Source: Metellina segmentata
Taxonomy: Eukaryota; Arthropoda; Arachnida; Araneae; Tetragnathidae
Assembly: GCA_947359465.1 (NCBI GenBank)
Contig: OX375872.1
Span: forward strand, 81,276,931 to 81,340,930
Length of the DNA: 64,000 nucleotides
Direction: 5' to 3'
The notes under the pieces were generated by a model. It searched no databases. It was not told the origin of the DNA and saw only the letters and a list, made by a program, of their open reading frames with translations. This document shows positions 35,161 to 46,045 of the stretch, one piece after another. A program made the translations under genes and the position numbers. Position 1 is the stretch's first letter, and every line of letters starts with the position of its first letter.

Positions 35161-36740
35161 TACTGATGTAAAGCTAGCGTTGTGGACTTTCCTTAGAAAT
35201 TGAAATCCAAATCAAGTCATAAATCAAATGGCATCAAAATGTATTACAAAAATACAAAGCATTCAGGTATGAAACAGATGTTTCATAAAATTACATTTTA
35301 TTGAGAATAAGAATACGTACAAGATAATTTTACAACGAACAGTTAAATGGAGGACATAAAAACGGTTGTTTGGAGCATACAATCCTTCTATTAAGCAACA
35401 CAAGTGAATGAATGATGAAAAGTAAAAGTATCACAGATTCCAGAACTTCAGAGCCATTGATCAGCATATTAGGAAATTCGAGAAGGGAATAATCAACAGC
35501 TAATTATTTAAAGAATTTGCTCGAACTATTATAAATAGTTTGGGCAAACGGAACCAAGTCAAAAAATATTTTCTAATTATTTTACTACGTCTTTTTAAAC
35601 TGCGATAGCGCGCCGGGAATCAGTCGAATTCTTCATAATAAACAAGACAGTACTACTGTCAGTACTGTCTTTACTAATGATAAAATACAAAAGTAGCAAA
35701 TTCGACGGAATTAACCACAAGGATGAAATAGATTCTTAAAGAAAATATTGATGCAAGTGACACATCCAAAAGGTGCTATTTTTTAGCTCGTCGTTTTTTG
35801 AGTATTGAACTGAAGGAAACAAAGAAAACTTGATACGATGGTTTCCGCTCCGACTGCGTCCCAAAATAAAAACAATTTTGCCCATAAAATTGATTATTTT
35901 AACATTAGTATGAAAACAAACTTTTAGTGTGGATATACGCGCTAGTAACAAGGAACAATTAGTCCGACAACAATTAACAACTGTTAGTGTGAATACAACC
36001 TAGCAACATGATGTACGGACATTTTGCAATCCAATGAACTTAAACATGAAATATCCGCGAATTTCATTATTCGCTCTTCTTAAGCCCCATTACAGCAATA
36101 ATGTTATACATTTTACTACGCATACTTTTAGGTATCCAAACTCTGTTATGATAAACAAGAAAACCCGAATTTACAGTATTATAACAAAATTATGCCACGA
36201 GACGCGTCGCACCTTATCATATGGTGCGAGACAAATTTCGTTATACATTTGTAAGCAGATTTTTTATGGTAAATACCAAACCAGGGCTGCTACAGCAAAA
36301 GTACTTGTTAAATGGTAGCATAATTTTTTTAAATAGTCGTATAAAGTCTCCACTCATAAACCCTATTTTAGTAGCAATTTTTGTGTTCTTATACAAAATT
36401 AATCACATAAGACACAAATTGTGCTGATTAATTATGAAATAGACATTGAAGATCTCGCTAAAAAGTTTATTAAAAAATAAAATATTTTCTTACTATGGAG
36501 TTTACAAAGTATTAATATGTGATAATGGAATCGAAAACGCAATCCCACTCATATGTCTTATCCACAATGCTTTCTTTAAGTAAAAGTGAGACCTGAAATA
36601 GAATTTTGACCGAATATCATAAAATGCCATTTCGCGTACTTCAGTACTTAGCATTCCTAATAGAAAATTTTACCCAAGTTGAGACAACACATTGGATACT
36701 TTATTATCAAAATAAGAGATCACACTAACACCAAAATCCA
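35161..36740. other. Unannotated AT-rich stretch of 1.6 kb
   Basis: Nothing supported. Frames at 36034-36318 and 36221-36427 lack recognisable features. Confidence 0.4.
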
Positions 36741-36744
36741 ATTT

Positions 36745-36833
36745 TGAACTATTCTATTTTTCAATCAGAATAAATATTTTTTCTATTCTATTTTTCAATC
36801 AGAATAAATATTTTTTCTATTCTATTTTCTAAT
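36745..36833. repeat. 34-bp tandem repeat, about 2.5 copies
   Basis: Units of the form CTATTCTATTTTTCAATCAG followed by AATAAATATTTTTT. Confidence 0.9.
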
Positions 36834-37678
36834 CTTTGATATGAGGCTAAGACCATACTTTATTTAGAATGTTCGTCATTATCAGAGTAAAGCGTTCATG
36901 CACGCCATTGGAAGGCTAAAGAACTATTGAAGAAGCTGGATTTTTGTGTGTTACTTTTTTCAGTTCTTTGCTCTAACTTCAGATGTCACTATACGACACA
37001 TGGGAGTTAATAGATGTATTTGTCTCGGTGCAATTACAATCAGAAAATTCCAATCCCAAAAACTTTGTGTTGAAATGGACCAATACTTCTGTATAAATAA
37101 GATTTATTAAACAATTCCCCTTTAGAACAGTTAACTTTATTTTCCTGTCGCGACTCCATTTTCAGTGACATAAATGAGACGTAGCATGAATTTAAATTGC
37201 TTTTCATAAAGATTAACTCAAAATTCGAAGATAATTCTTAAACAATCCTCTTCAGTTTAACGATGATTTAACTTCAAGAATAAACTCAAATTTTACACGT
37301 CACAACAAAGTCTACACAATTTAGATTCGATCGGAACTTGTTCAAAACCAGATTACGTTTTGAAGGATTTCATTCATGATGGTGCTCATATCTGTGGCAG
37401 GGCACCGGGTACATTTAGCAGACGTTGAAAATCGTATGATGGAAAATAATTTTCAACTACATAGGACAACAAAAATATCTATTAAGTTTATTGCTTATTC
37501 TTTTCCCAGTTTAAAGCTTATAGTATTTCTAAGAATACACCAGTCGGAGTTGTAACAAACTTTCAAATGAATGAAAAAATTGAACATTTGTCTACAGAAT
37601 GAACTGCTCTATGCAGGTATAAAAGTCTATTGCTTATTTTTTTTAGTTACAAGTTCAGTACTAATCTAAGTAATGGCA
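36834..37678. other. Unannotated AT-rich stretch
   Basis: Nothing supported. Confidence 0.4.
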
Positions 37679-37735
37679 ATTAATTAACGTCTCACTTGAG
37701 CAAAACAACGGGCATTGGCGACGGTTCTTCTCAAC
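37679..37735 (-). repeat. SINE 3'-end remnant
   Basis: AATTAACGTCTCACTTGAGC, then AACAACGGGCATTGGCGACGG. Only the last 55 bp of the SINE body remain. Confidence 0.6.
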
Positions 37736-38358
37736 GTTGAAGTACAGTCTGAATATTGCCATTATTTCTGTTAAAATTAGTAAATACATGCTTTCGGGTG
37801 TCTTGATTTTCTTTTAATTTAAAAGTTGGGGGCAGTATAAAGATGAAAACCGTTCTTTTTTCACTCTCACTCTTACCTGCTGTTTGGATGTAAAGATTTA
37901 GTGTGAAGTGTGGTGGAGAAGATTCTCTAGTTATACAATGCTGATTACATAGCATGAGTTATTTTTGTGGGAAAAACTTAAGCTTTAGAAAATGATCGAG
38001 TTCACCTATTTAAAATGTGGAACTTCGATAACTTAACACAATAGTTTGTCTTTAAATTAGTTACTTATATCTATTAATATTATATTAATATTAATACTAT
38101 ATATTAATACATATATCTTTAATTGTTTTCAGGGACTTTATTTCACATACCCCTTTTTTTTTTTATCGAAGACTATAATCATTTCTTTGAAAAATGAAGA
38201 CAATTAGACAAATGAAGTCCACTTTGCTTGCTTTGTTACATTTTAACGTGGTCTAACAAGAAATTCCAAATTTAATCCATGAAACTTTTCCATATTTCTT
38301 CCGAGTGAAATTGTATCTATAAAGAAAAATTTAAGAGGACCGGTAATCTGAGTATGAA
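37736..38358. other. Unannotated AT-rich stretch
   Basis: Nothing supported. Confidence 0.4.
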
Positions 38359-38642
38359 CCCGATAGATATCGCACTCCGGCAAGAAAAGTGACATAAGTC
38401 AAAAATAAACATTTTGATGTTATGTCATTGGAAAATATATGTATGAGGTGCCCCAGCGTGTTATATTACTATTCTATAGAATATAATAAAAGTTACCACC
38501 ATAAATACTTACCTAAAATTTTTAAAAAGCTTATACTACTTCAATATAAGTTTTATCGTATCCTTTAAGTTGATGTTTCTCAAATTCTGTAATTTTGAGT
38601 TGTGTCACTTTTCTTGCCAGGGGTGCGATATGTTAATCGGTT
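38359..38642. mobile_element. MITE with about 35-bp inverted ends
   Basis: The left end reads CCGATAGATATCGCACTCCG then GCAAGAAAAGTGACA. The right end on the minus strand reads CCGATTAACATATCGCACCC then CTGGCAAGAAAAGTGACACA. A 210-bp AT-rich interior lies between them. No target duplication is certain and the superfamily is not assigned. Confidence 0.75.
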
Positions 38643-39415
38643 TTGATCATAAACTCTATTTTAGTTCTTTTTGAATTGTTAACGGAGATTTAAATTAAAA
38701 TCTATTTTCTACAACACAAATTTTAATTTTTTATTCTCAACGTACTGTCTTCCTTTAAATGTGAAATACCTACACCTACAATTTTTATTGGTGTTGTTGT
38801 AGCACAATGGTGATGTAAATGTCCGTTAACTAACAATTATTGCTTTTCTCACTTCTTTTAATATTTATCTCAATTCTCTCTCAAATTATGGTTTAAATAA
38901 AAACGTGGTATTAATTTCAATTTCAGGTAAACTCAACTAGTGAAGCAGTAAAACAAATATTATGTTTTTCTTCGATTTATTGTAAGTATCATTCTCACTA
39001 AAACATGAACGATTAGAATAAGAGTTAAACATGTCACTATTAATGTAATTGAATTACATGCGATTTTTTTTATAAGATGCATTGCTTGATGTCCTTTCTT
39101 CAGGCATAAAGCGAACTGAAGCATATCTTGAACGATTTCCGGATTATTTTAGATGTTTTTATTTCGAAAACCATTCCACTTCCCTCCTATCTAATAAAAT
39201 CTTACTTTAATTTTAAAATTCGTTTGAGTACTTTCTTCTTACGCTGCAAGTAAAATATTACAAAACTACCTATATAACAATTCGGCCACACAAAAATAAG
39301 TGATCAAATAATGGGTATTTTAATAATAAAAGTAAGCAGATCACAGACTATAAAAGAATAGTAATATGTATATATATATACTACACAGAAAATTGAATCC
39401 AAACTGAGCTTGTTG
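38643..39415. other. Unannotated AT-rich stretch
   Basis: Nothing supported. Confidence 0.4.
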
Positions 39416-39924
39416 CTCACCTGATATCGACGCCTTAAATTCCACCAAACGTCAGGCACATGCTTAACGAACCGAAATACTACTTTGAAAAATTCTTTAG
39501 CATCTTACCTGATTAAGGTGTTTGGCAAACGAGAAAACACAATGGTTCACTGAAAAATAAAGAACTCAAATTAAGAAACAGGCTCTCACCTGATAAAAGT
39601 CACGCCGAAATTAGATGCACTGCTAGAGTTCTCCTGTCATAATCCATCAGAGAAGACAAGGGGAGATTATCGCGGGAACAACTGTCTGAAAAGCCGACTT
39701 TCCGAACCGAAAACTCGGGAGGTTTTCCCTTTATCCTGAGCGGTATTTAGAAATCTCCTGATGTGTCCCGGGTAGAGATGTTCCCCGCCTCAACTGCTCG
39801 CCAAAGTTCAGATAATCATTGGCTGAATTCGCGCGGGATCTGATAGTGTCTAAAGTGTACGGTGGGAGAGCGCAGTCGCAGTCGACGAATGCTTGTGATT
39901 GGAAAGACAGGGTTGCCAGGATCG
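39416..39924 (-). promoter_or_regulatory. GC-richer, non-repeat stretch with three donor-like sites
   Basis: On the minus strand, CAG|GTGAG, CAG|GTAAG and CAG|GTGAG occur at about 39588, 39508 and 39420, each after an ATC- or TATC-like stretch. A CCAAT motif (minus strand) lies near 39822. Composition is visibly GC-richer than its surroundings and no repeat family covers it. On the same strand as the MyoD-like gene and about 13.5 kb upstream, it could hold its promoter and 5' exon. The two CACCTG/CAGGTG sites are also E-boxes. This is inference only. Confidence 0.25.
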
Positions 39925-40525
39925 GAGAAGTTGGGAAGTTTCGGGTGGTCCTCAGCATCCCGGGATGCTACGGTGATCCGCACGGTACCTGTTTTTTTAT
40001 TGATGAATTGGAAGAGCATGTATTTTAAATTGTTATTAAGCGAATTATTAAATGAGAGTTGGAGCCCCAAAGTTTCGGGTGATCCTCAGCATCTCATGAT
40101 GGTACGGTGATCCGAAAGGTACCTATTTTTTTATTGATGAATTGGAAGAGCAGGGTTTTCAGTTGTTATTAAGCGAATTATTAGACGAGCGTTGGAGCCC
40201 TAAAGTTTCAGGTGGTCCTCAGCATCTCATGATGCTACAGTGATCCGCACGGTACCTGTTTTTTTTTAAATTTTATTAATGAATTGGAAGAGCAGGGTTT
40301 TCAGTTATTATTAAGCGAATGATAAGAGGAATATTAATGGCAGTAGAACCTAAAATTTCCAAAAATCCGAGAGGTTGGGAAATTTTGGGTGGTTTCCAGG
40401 ATCTCGGGATGCAACGGTGATCCCTCGGGGTATCTGTTTTTTTGTGAGATTCAAAGAGCATGGTTTTGAGTTGTTAATAAGCGAAATATTAAAACAGAGT
40501 TGGAACCACCCCTGAAGTTTCGCTT

Positions 40526-40602
40526 TCGGGGTTGATTCCGGACCGTCGCCGACAGCACGTTGTGTTGCTCCAGTGTGACGTTAATTAAATACCTACCTAC
40601 CC
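40526..40602 (+). repeat. SINE type B 3' fragment
   Basis: GATTCCGGACCGTCGCCGACAG, then GTTGTGTTGCTCCAGTGTGAC and the tail TTAATTAAATACCTACC. Confidence 0.75.
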
Positions 40603-40699
40603 TTGAAGTTTGCAAACTTGAAGTTTCGGATGGTCTTCAGCATCCCTGGATGCTGTGGTCGTCCGCACGGTACCTGTGTTTTTGGTGATAAGTGGAATA

Positions 40700-40830
40700 T
40701 TAAAGGGTAGGTAACTCAATTAACGTCATACTGCAGCTACACAATGGGCTATTGTCGACGGTTCAGGATCAATACCGAAGGGAAAGAGCAGAGCACAACA
40801 GCTCGTCATTTTGAACCACGGACTAAAGAC
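40700..40830 (-). repeat. SINE type B 3' fragment, reverse orientation
   Basis: Starts at the tail (GGGTAGGTAACTCAATTAACG) and runs through GGGCTATTGTCGACGGTTC to TCATTTTGAACCACGG. Lies about 100 bp from the plus-oriented fragment. Confidence 0.7.
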
Positions 40831-41289
40831 GAAAATATTAAAGGGAGGTTGGAACCCCAAAAATTTTTTAAACGAAGAAGTTGGGAAGGTATGTAGATAG
40901 GTAAATTCACATCGCACAGGATCATCACAACGGGTTACTTGGAGAAGTTGGCAAGTTTTGGGATGCTACTGCGATCCCGCGGGGTAATTTTGTGTGTTTA
41001 TTTGTGGTCCTCAACATCACTGGATGGTACGATGGATCGCTCGGTGTCTGTGTTTTGGCGATGATTCGAAGAGCAGGGTTATTGATTTGCGGAATATTAA
41101 AGGTATTTGAAGACCAAAATTTTCAAAATAGAAAATTTTCGGGTGTTTCCATTATCTCGGGTTGCTACGATGACCCACACCGGTATTTTAAAGGAGGTAC
41201 CTGTACCTAGGGTGTTGTAGTGATGATTTGAAGAACGGGGTTGGGGTTGATTAGAGGAATATTAATGCTCCTGGTGATTGACTCGACCA

Positions 41290-41565
41290 TTTACCTCCTC
41301 ATTAGCAAAACTGACCAGATCTTGATGGACGAGATGTCTCGTCATTAGAAAAAAAACTGATCATATCTTGATCTCCTCATCATAAAAAAAAAATCGGTAA
41401 TACTTTGATCTTGATGGACGAGATGTCTCGTCGTTAGAAGAAATATGATCAGATCTTGATCTCCTCATCGTAAAAAAATCGACAGTACCTTGATGAAGAC
41501 GAGATATCTCGTCATTAGCAAAGTTGAACATGCTTTTATGGACGAAATATCTCGTCGAAACATTT
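41290..41565. repeat. Palindrome-rich tandem repeat, about 90-bp unit
   Basis: GACGAGATGTCTCGTC (twice), GACGAGATATCTCGTC (a perfect 16-bp palindrome) and GACGAAATATCTCGTC recur between about 41325 and 41560. They alternate with TGATCAGATCTTGATCTCCTC-type segments. Confidence 0.85.
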
Positions 41566-41943
41566 GGAGTCCACTTGAAACCAAAAGAAGTTGGTACACA
41601 AAACTTTCAAAAAGCGAAGTTTAGGGTGATTTCCTGCATTTTTGAATGCTACGCGGTGGTATGCACGGTATCTATGTATTTGATGATTCTATGAACATGA
41701 TTATTGTTAAGCGGAATATCAAAGGCAGTTGGACCTAAAATTTTTCAAAAATCGAAGAAGTTGGTAAATTGCAGTGGTTTCCAGCGTCGAATGTATCATT
41801 GTAGTCGTTATAGTCAAATTAATAAGTGTTTTCTTAAAATGCTTATGGTTTTTAATGCCCAATCTTAAGCCTCAACGCCCTTGAGTCCAGCATTACTCCC
41901 CCAAATTTTTTCAGAGTCCACAGGGGGCCCTCAGTGACCACTT

Positions 41944-42160
41944 AGATGATTTTATGGCGCAAGAACCATATTTGGCCGTGCTGCGCCAAACACGACGTAC
42001 AATATCAAGAATAGACACGCACAATGGAAGTTTTACTGACATAGAAGGGAGAAATACACCCAGGGAGGAATGCAAGCGACAGGAATTTAACCTGCGCCAC
42101 CTACAATCGAATGATGCTAGCGTAGTGGGCATACCCACTGAGTCACGACGGACCCAGTGT
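41944..42160 (-). repeat. SINE-C, most complete copy
   Basis: On the minus strand the tRNA-like head includes TGACTCAGTGGGTATGCCC (A-box-like) and GCGCAGGTTAAATTCCTGTC (degenerate B box). The body has CTCCCTGGGTGTATTTCTCC, TCAGTAAAACTTCC and TTGGCGCAGCACGGCC, then GGTTCTTGCGCCATAAAATC. It defines the head-to-tail order of family C. Confidence 0.75.
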
Positions 42161-42321
42161 TCACTTTGGGAAACAATATGCTATGCTTCAGTTTGTCACC
42201 GGTCATTTTTCGCAACTCGAAGTATTACGGTTCTGTCTCCTTAGCTTTGATGAAGACAATCAGTTTTCCAAATCGACCATAAGTATTATTAATACTAGAA
42301 ATCATATATACTATTTTCTCA

Positions 42322-42535
42322 AATGATTTTACTGAACAATTAATTTTTTTCCATGACGTTAGTATTTTTTATAAGTCTATACTTTAGTTTATTGTGTCTA
42401 GCTTTTTTCAATTAAATTTAATCAATTAAATAATGATTTTACTGTATAACAATTAATTTTTTTCCATGACGTTAGGATTTTTTATATGTTTATACTTTAG
42501 TTTATTGCTTCTAACTTTTTCCAAGTAAATATTTT
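42322..42535. repeat. Tandem duplication, 110-bp unit
   Basis: AATGATTTTACTG...AACAATTAATTTTTTTCCAT, GACGTTAG, TTTTTTATA and TATACTTTAGTTTATTG occur twice, 110 bp apart. Confidence 0.85.
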
Positions 42536-42604
42536 AAACAATATTTTAATACTTATGAACAAACTAAATCATGTCTTAGTTCACACAAGTATCAACATAA
42601 TACC

Positions 42605-42937
42605 GCCGACCAACCGGTATAGTGGTTAAGGTGTTAACCTCTAGATCGGAAGGTTCCTGGTTCGAATCCGGTTTCGGGCATGGATGTTTGTAAGCGTATG
42701 GTGTAGAGGCGGCTGGTGCACCTTAAATCTGTCGTGGCCGAAAGTCCTCACGTTGGGTTGGTGTGGAAGTTCGGAGAGTGGGGTTTTAGCTCAGGTGTTG
42801 CTTCGTCATCTGACCGTGGTTCAAAATTACGAGGTGTTATCCTCGGATCTTTCCCTTAAGGGTTTGATCCCGAAACGTCGTCAATAGCCCGTTGTGTTGC
42901 TCTAGTACGACGTTAACTAAAAAAAAATTACCATTAC
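42605..42937 (+). repeat. SINE type A, full length, with 12-bp duplication
   Basis: The head is GCCGACCAACCGGTATAGTGG with the B box GGTTCGAATCC. The 3' end is GACGTTAACTAAAAAAAAAT then TACCATTACC. The target duplication CAACATAATACC lies at 42593-42604 and 42938-42949. Pol III promoter boxes are intact. A 67-codon frame inside is a by-product of the SINE. Confidence 0.95.
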
Positions 42938-43427
42938 CAACATAATACCACAAGTGTTAAATAGTTATATCGGTACAACCCGGCCAATAGCACGAATCTG
43001 CAAAATTGACGTTTTTACAAAACGCGTTCAAGTTACACAAGTTTTGATGCTTCGGAAAAAATCGAGTTATGACTCAAGGGTTATTGTTTTCTCACGAAAA
43101 TTGGCATTTCCACTAAGAATCAAGATTGGTGGCCTTGTCACAGTATAAAGGCCGGTTTACACGCTACGATAAATTGTAGCAATTTATCGTAACGATCGAA
43201 TTGTTTCGATTTATCGTTGGGTGCAAACAGGACATTGTAGCGATTAATTGGAATTGGAATTGGATTGGATGGTTGATGCCGGCCGGCATCAATTTCTGCG
43301 AATCGTAACGATATGTTGGAACGTGTAAACAAGTGGCAGCCATTTCTCGCTACGATTTGACTCAGTTTGCACTTGCATCTGTATCAGAAAGGTTGTGTCT
43401 TATAGTTGGTTCTTTGTAGTGATGGGA

Positions 43428-43473
43428 GTATTCGCGCGCGCGCGCGCGCGCGCGCGCGCGCGCGCGCGAATAC
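43428..43473. repeat. (CG)18 inside a 46-bp perfect palindrome
   Basis: An uninterrupted run of 18 CG dinucleotides (43433-43468) is bounded by GTATT and AATAC, giving a perfect palindrome. It lies 11 bp inside the left end of the hAT element. Frames full of Arg-Ala through this run are artefacts. Confidence 0.97.
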
Positions 43474-43870
43474 AAAAGTACTCATGTATTCGATACTTAA
43501 AAGTAACCGCTGTACTCGATACTTTTATGTGAGTACCGGAAGTATTCATATGAGTACCGGAAGTACTCAAGTAGTTGTTGTTGTATTCATCCAAAGTATC
43601 GGTTACAAAAGTACTCATATGAGTACAGGAAGTATTCATGAATACAGGAAGTACTAAAGTAGTTGTATTCATCCTAGGAGTATCGGTTACAAAAGTATTC
43701 ATTTGAGTACCGGAAGTACTCTAGTAGTAGTTCCTGTACTCATACAAAGTAGTAAGTACTCATCAAAGGTATTCGCATACAAGAGTACTCATGCTGGCTG
43801 TTCAAATACCAAAAGTATGTCGCTGCGTATTCGAACACCTGAGAATTCATCGTATTCTTAAGTAGCAGAA
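43474..43870. repeat. Subterminal repeat block of the hAT element
   Basis: Many copies of GAGTACCGGAAGTATTCAT, AAAAGTACTCATATGAGTAC, GTATCGGTTACAAAAGTA and TTCATCC-type phrases, in a loose 50-110-bp periodicity. Confidence 0.85.
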
Positions 43871-44919
43871 GTGTCATATTGTAAAAGTATGGATATCTAT
43901 GGTTCTCGTTAGTTTTATTTTTCTTGTCTCGATTTTGCTTTTCCCAATTTTATAAATCTTGAAAATGCACGTGATGAATGAAGCGTCGAAAAATTCCATC
44001 GATTGAGAGATTGGATTTCTTTGCAAAAGACATTGAGTTTGCCTTTTATTGTTGAAAATTGTATTTAAATTTGTCAATTTTTTTTAAATTTTAATTTTCA
44101 GGCTTTATTTCTGGTATTAAAATTATCTATACAAATAAGATACTTTTATGCTCAAAATGTTTTTCTGTTTCTTCAAGTAAAATAACGTTATTATTTCATT
44201 CTTGAGATGGCTGTTACTTTCTTCAAAGTACCTGACCAGAGTAAATGGCTACAAATTCCCAATTTTTACATGCTATCTTGAAAAAATATGTGCTGCATGA
44301 AATGCTGAAAAGTTCCATCGATTAAGAAATTGGATTTAAAATTTTCTGGAAGCAATTTCCCGAATAGACAGGCTGGATTATCAGTGAAGTACACATGCTA
44401 TGCCCTTTATTTTCTACAAGAACAATTTGCTGTTGGTTAGGAAAATCACTTAAGTATTATCAGTTCTATTACGTTTCTTTAATTTCTAGATTAATTCTTT
44501 TAAGTGATAGTATTAGTCTTAACAAAGTTACTTGGGGTCATTATTAAGTTTAAATGTTTCTTTCATTTCTTGTTTACTTTTTCATAAAGGTTAAAAATTA
44601 TTGCTTAAAAAGTTAATTAATTCTAAAATCTAGAATATTCTGTAAAACTTTTAAATTAGTTACAAGTGCTTTATCATTTGTATGTTGGGTTCTTTCTTGC
44701 ATTTGAGTAAATGTTGTGTTGCTTTCAGTTCTTATTTGTTTTCATTTATGTTTTAAATTAATGTTTCTAAAATTTAATTGATTCTAATATCTAGTATAAT
44801 CCAGTAAAACTCTTGAATTAGTTGCAACTGCTTTATCATTTGTATATTGTTTTCGATATGTTTCCCTGTTTTGCATGTCATCGTGTGTATGAATCTTAAA
44901 TATCTCAAGATATATTTGA

Positions 44920-45248
44920 GCCGATCAACCGGTATAGTGGTTAAGGTGTTAGCCTCTAGATCGGAACGTTTCTTGTTCAAATCCGGGTCTTGGCATGGAT
45001 GTTTGTAAGCGTATGGTGTAGAGGCGGCTGGTGCACCTTAAATCTGTCGTGGCCCAAAGTCTTCACATTGGGTTGGTGTAGAAGTTTGGAGAGTGGGGTG
45101 CCAGCTCAGGTGTTGCTTCGTCATCTGACCGTGGTTCAAAATCATGAAGTGTTGTCCATGGATCTTTCCCTTAAGGGACTGATCCCGGACGGTCGTCAAT
45201 AGCCCATTGTGTTGCTTTAATACGACGTTAACTAAAATTCCCATTACC
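44920..45248 (+). repeat. SINE type A, full length, inside the hAT element
   Basis: The head GCCGATCAACCGGTATAGTGG has a degenerate B box (TGTTCAAATCC). The tail is AAAATTCCCATTACC. The target duplication AAGATATATTTGA lies at 44907-44919 and 45249-45261. Several substitutions in the Pol III boxes suggest it is older than the 49856 copy. Confidence 0.93.
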
Positions 45249-45366
45249 AAGATATATTTGAAACTGAGTCATCCAGATCAGGTTTAAAAGAATAAAAACG
45301 TAAGTGTTCATATTATGACAAAGATTTCTATATGAGACAAGATAAGCATGATGTACATTAGATCGC

Positions 45367-46045
45367 TGAAGCAAGAAGTGATATTCAGCGCCTAAAGGGC
45401 TCATTTTTATGCAGTAACGAGTGAAAGGCAATGCTCAAAGAGTGCGACACAAAGGCCTAAGGGAATCTTGGCAAAAATATGCTTTTAGCATAACATCTGC
45501 TGCTCCTACACAGTTATGGGACAGATTTCGGAAGGCAATGAGATTATATTCGATCTCCTTCGTTGAAGCAAATGGGCAACATATCTCAGAGCCTGTCGAT
45601 AGTAAATGCCATTTCACATGCTTTTTCTGCAGCTCCCTGTTTTAACACCTATCCAGAGACATTTCAGCGCACAAAACATGCATAATCCCATTGCATTAAT
45701 TTCCATTCTTGATCTGAACTCTCGTATAACTCAATTCAGAGAAAAAGGATTGATGTGATGCTTTAAAAAGGACCAGAAAAACTGTGCCTGTCCTGATGGC
45801 ATTGTATATCTAATGATACATCTTTCCTCTGTCACTCACTTTATAACATATTACATCTGTATCATCACATATTGGAGGAACATGTCTTCCCTTTGGCTTG
45901 GATACACTCCTTTTTTATACCTTTTCAAAAACCTGTAAAGATCCAACAAATGCATATAACAATAAGCCAATCACACTCACCAGCTGCATGTGCTAACTTT
46001 TTGAAAAGATGGTTAATTCTCGTCTCACTTGAATCTTAGACACAA
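45367..46045 (+). pseudogene. LINE (jockey/CR1-like) reverse-transcriptase remnant
   Basis: Broken plus-strand frames read like a non-LTR retrotransposon ORF2. First, AEARSDIQRLK then LRESWQKYAFSITSAAPTQLW, the linker between endonuclease and RT. Then CPDGIVYLMIHLSS (from 45789), the start of the RT domain. Then, in other frames, YNILHLYHHILEEHVFPLAW and KDPTNAYNNKPITLTSCMC, which matches the NYRPIALTS block with its RP altered. At least three frameshifts and several stops are present; the catalytic FADD region and both ORF ends are missing. Its relatives would supply the machinery used by the SINEs, though no shared 3' end was shown. Confidence 0.8.

Larger units (their letters stand above)
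39925..41800. repeat. Degenerate tandem array, about 134-bp unit, with inserts
   Basis: The block TTTCGGGTGGTCCTCAGCATC with GGTGATCCGCACGGTACCTG recurs at about 39941, 40075, 40208, 40385 and 40626, and in weaker form up to about 41750. The first spacings are 134 and 133 bp. Later units are interrupted by SINE fragments (40526-40602, 40700-40830, 40885-40935) and by the palindrome-rich array at 41290-41565. Short frames inside it are not genes. Confidence 0.8.

Noticed and set aside
42605..42690. Functional tRNA gene at SINE heads
   Set aside because: A and B boxes are good, but acceptor and anticodon stems do not pair properly and each is followed by the same SINE body, so these are SINE promoters.
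43400..43702. Frames rich in Arg-Ala repeats on both strands
   Set aside because: They arise from translating the (CG)18 run and the hAT subterminal repeats.
45421..45645. 74-aa plus frame as an independent gene
   Set aside because: Its residues match the linker before the reverse-transcriptase domain of a LINE, and flanking frames continue that match with frameshifts.
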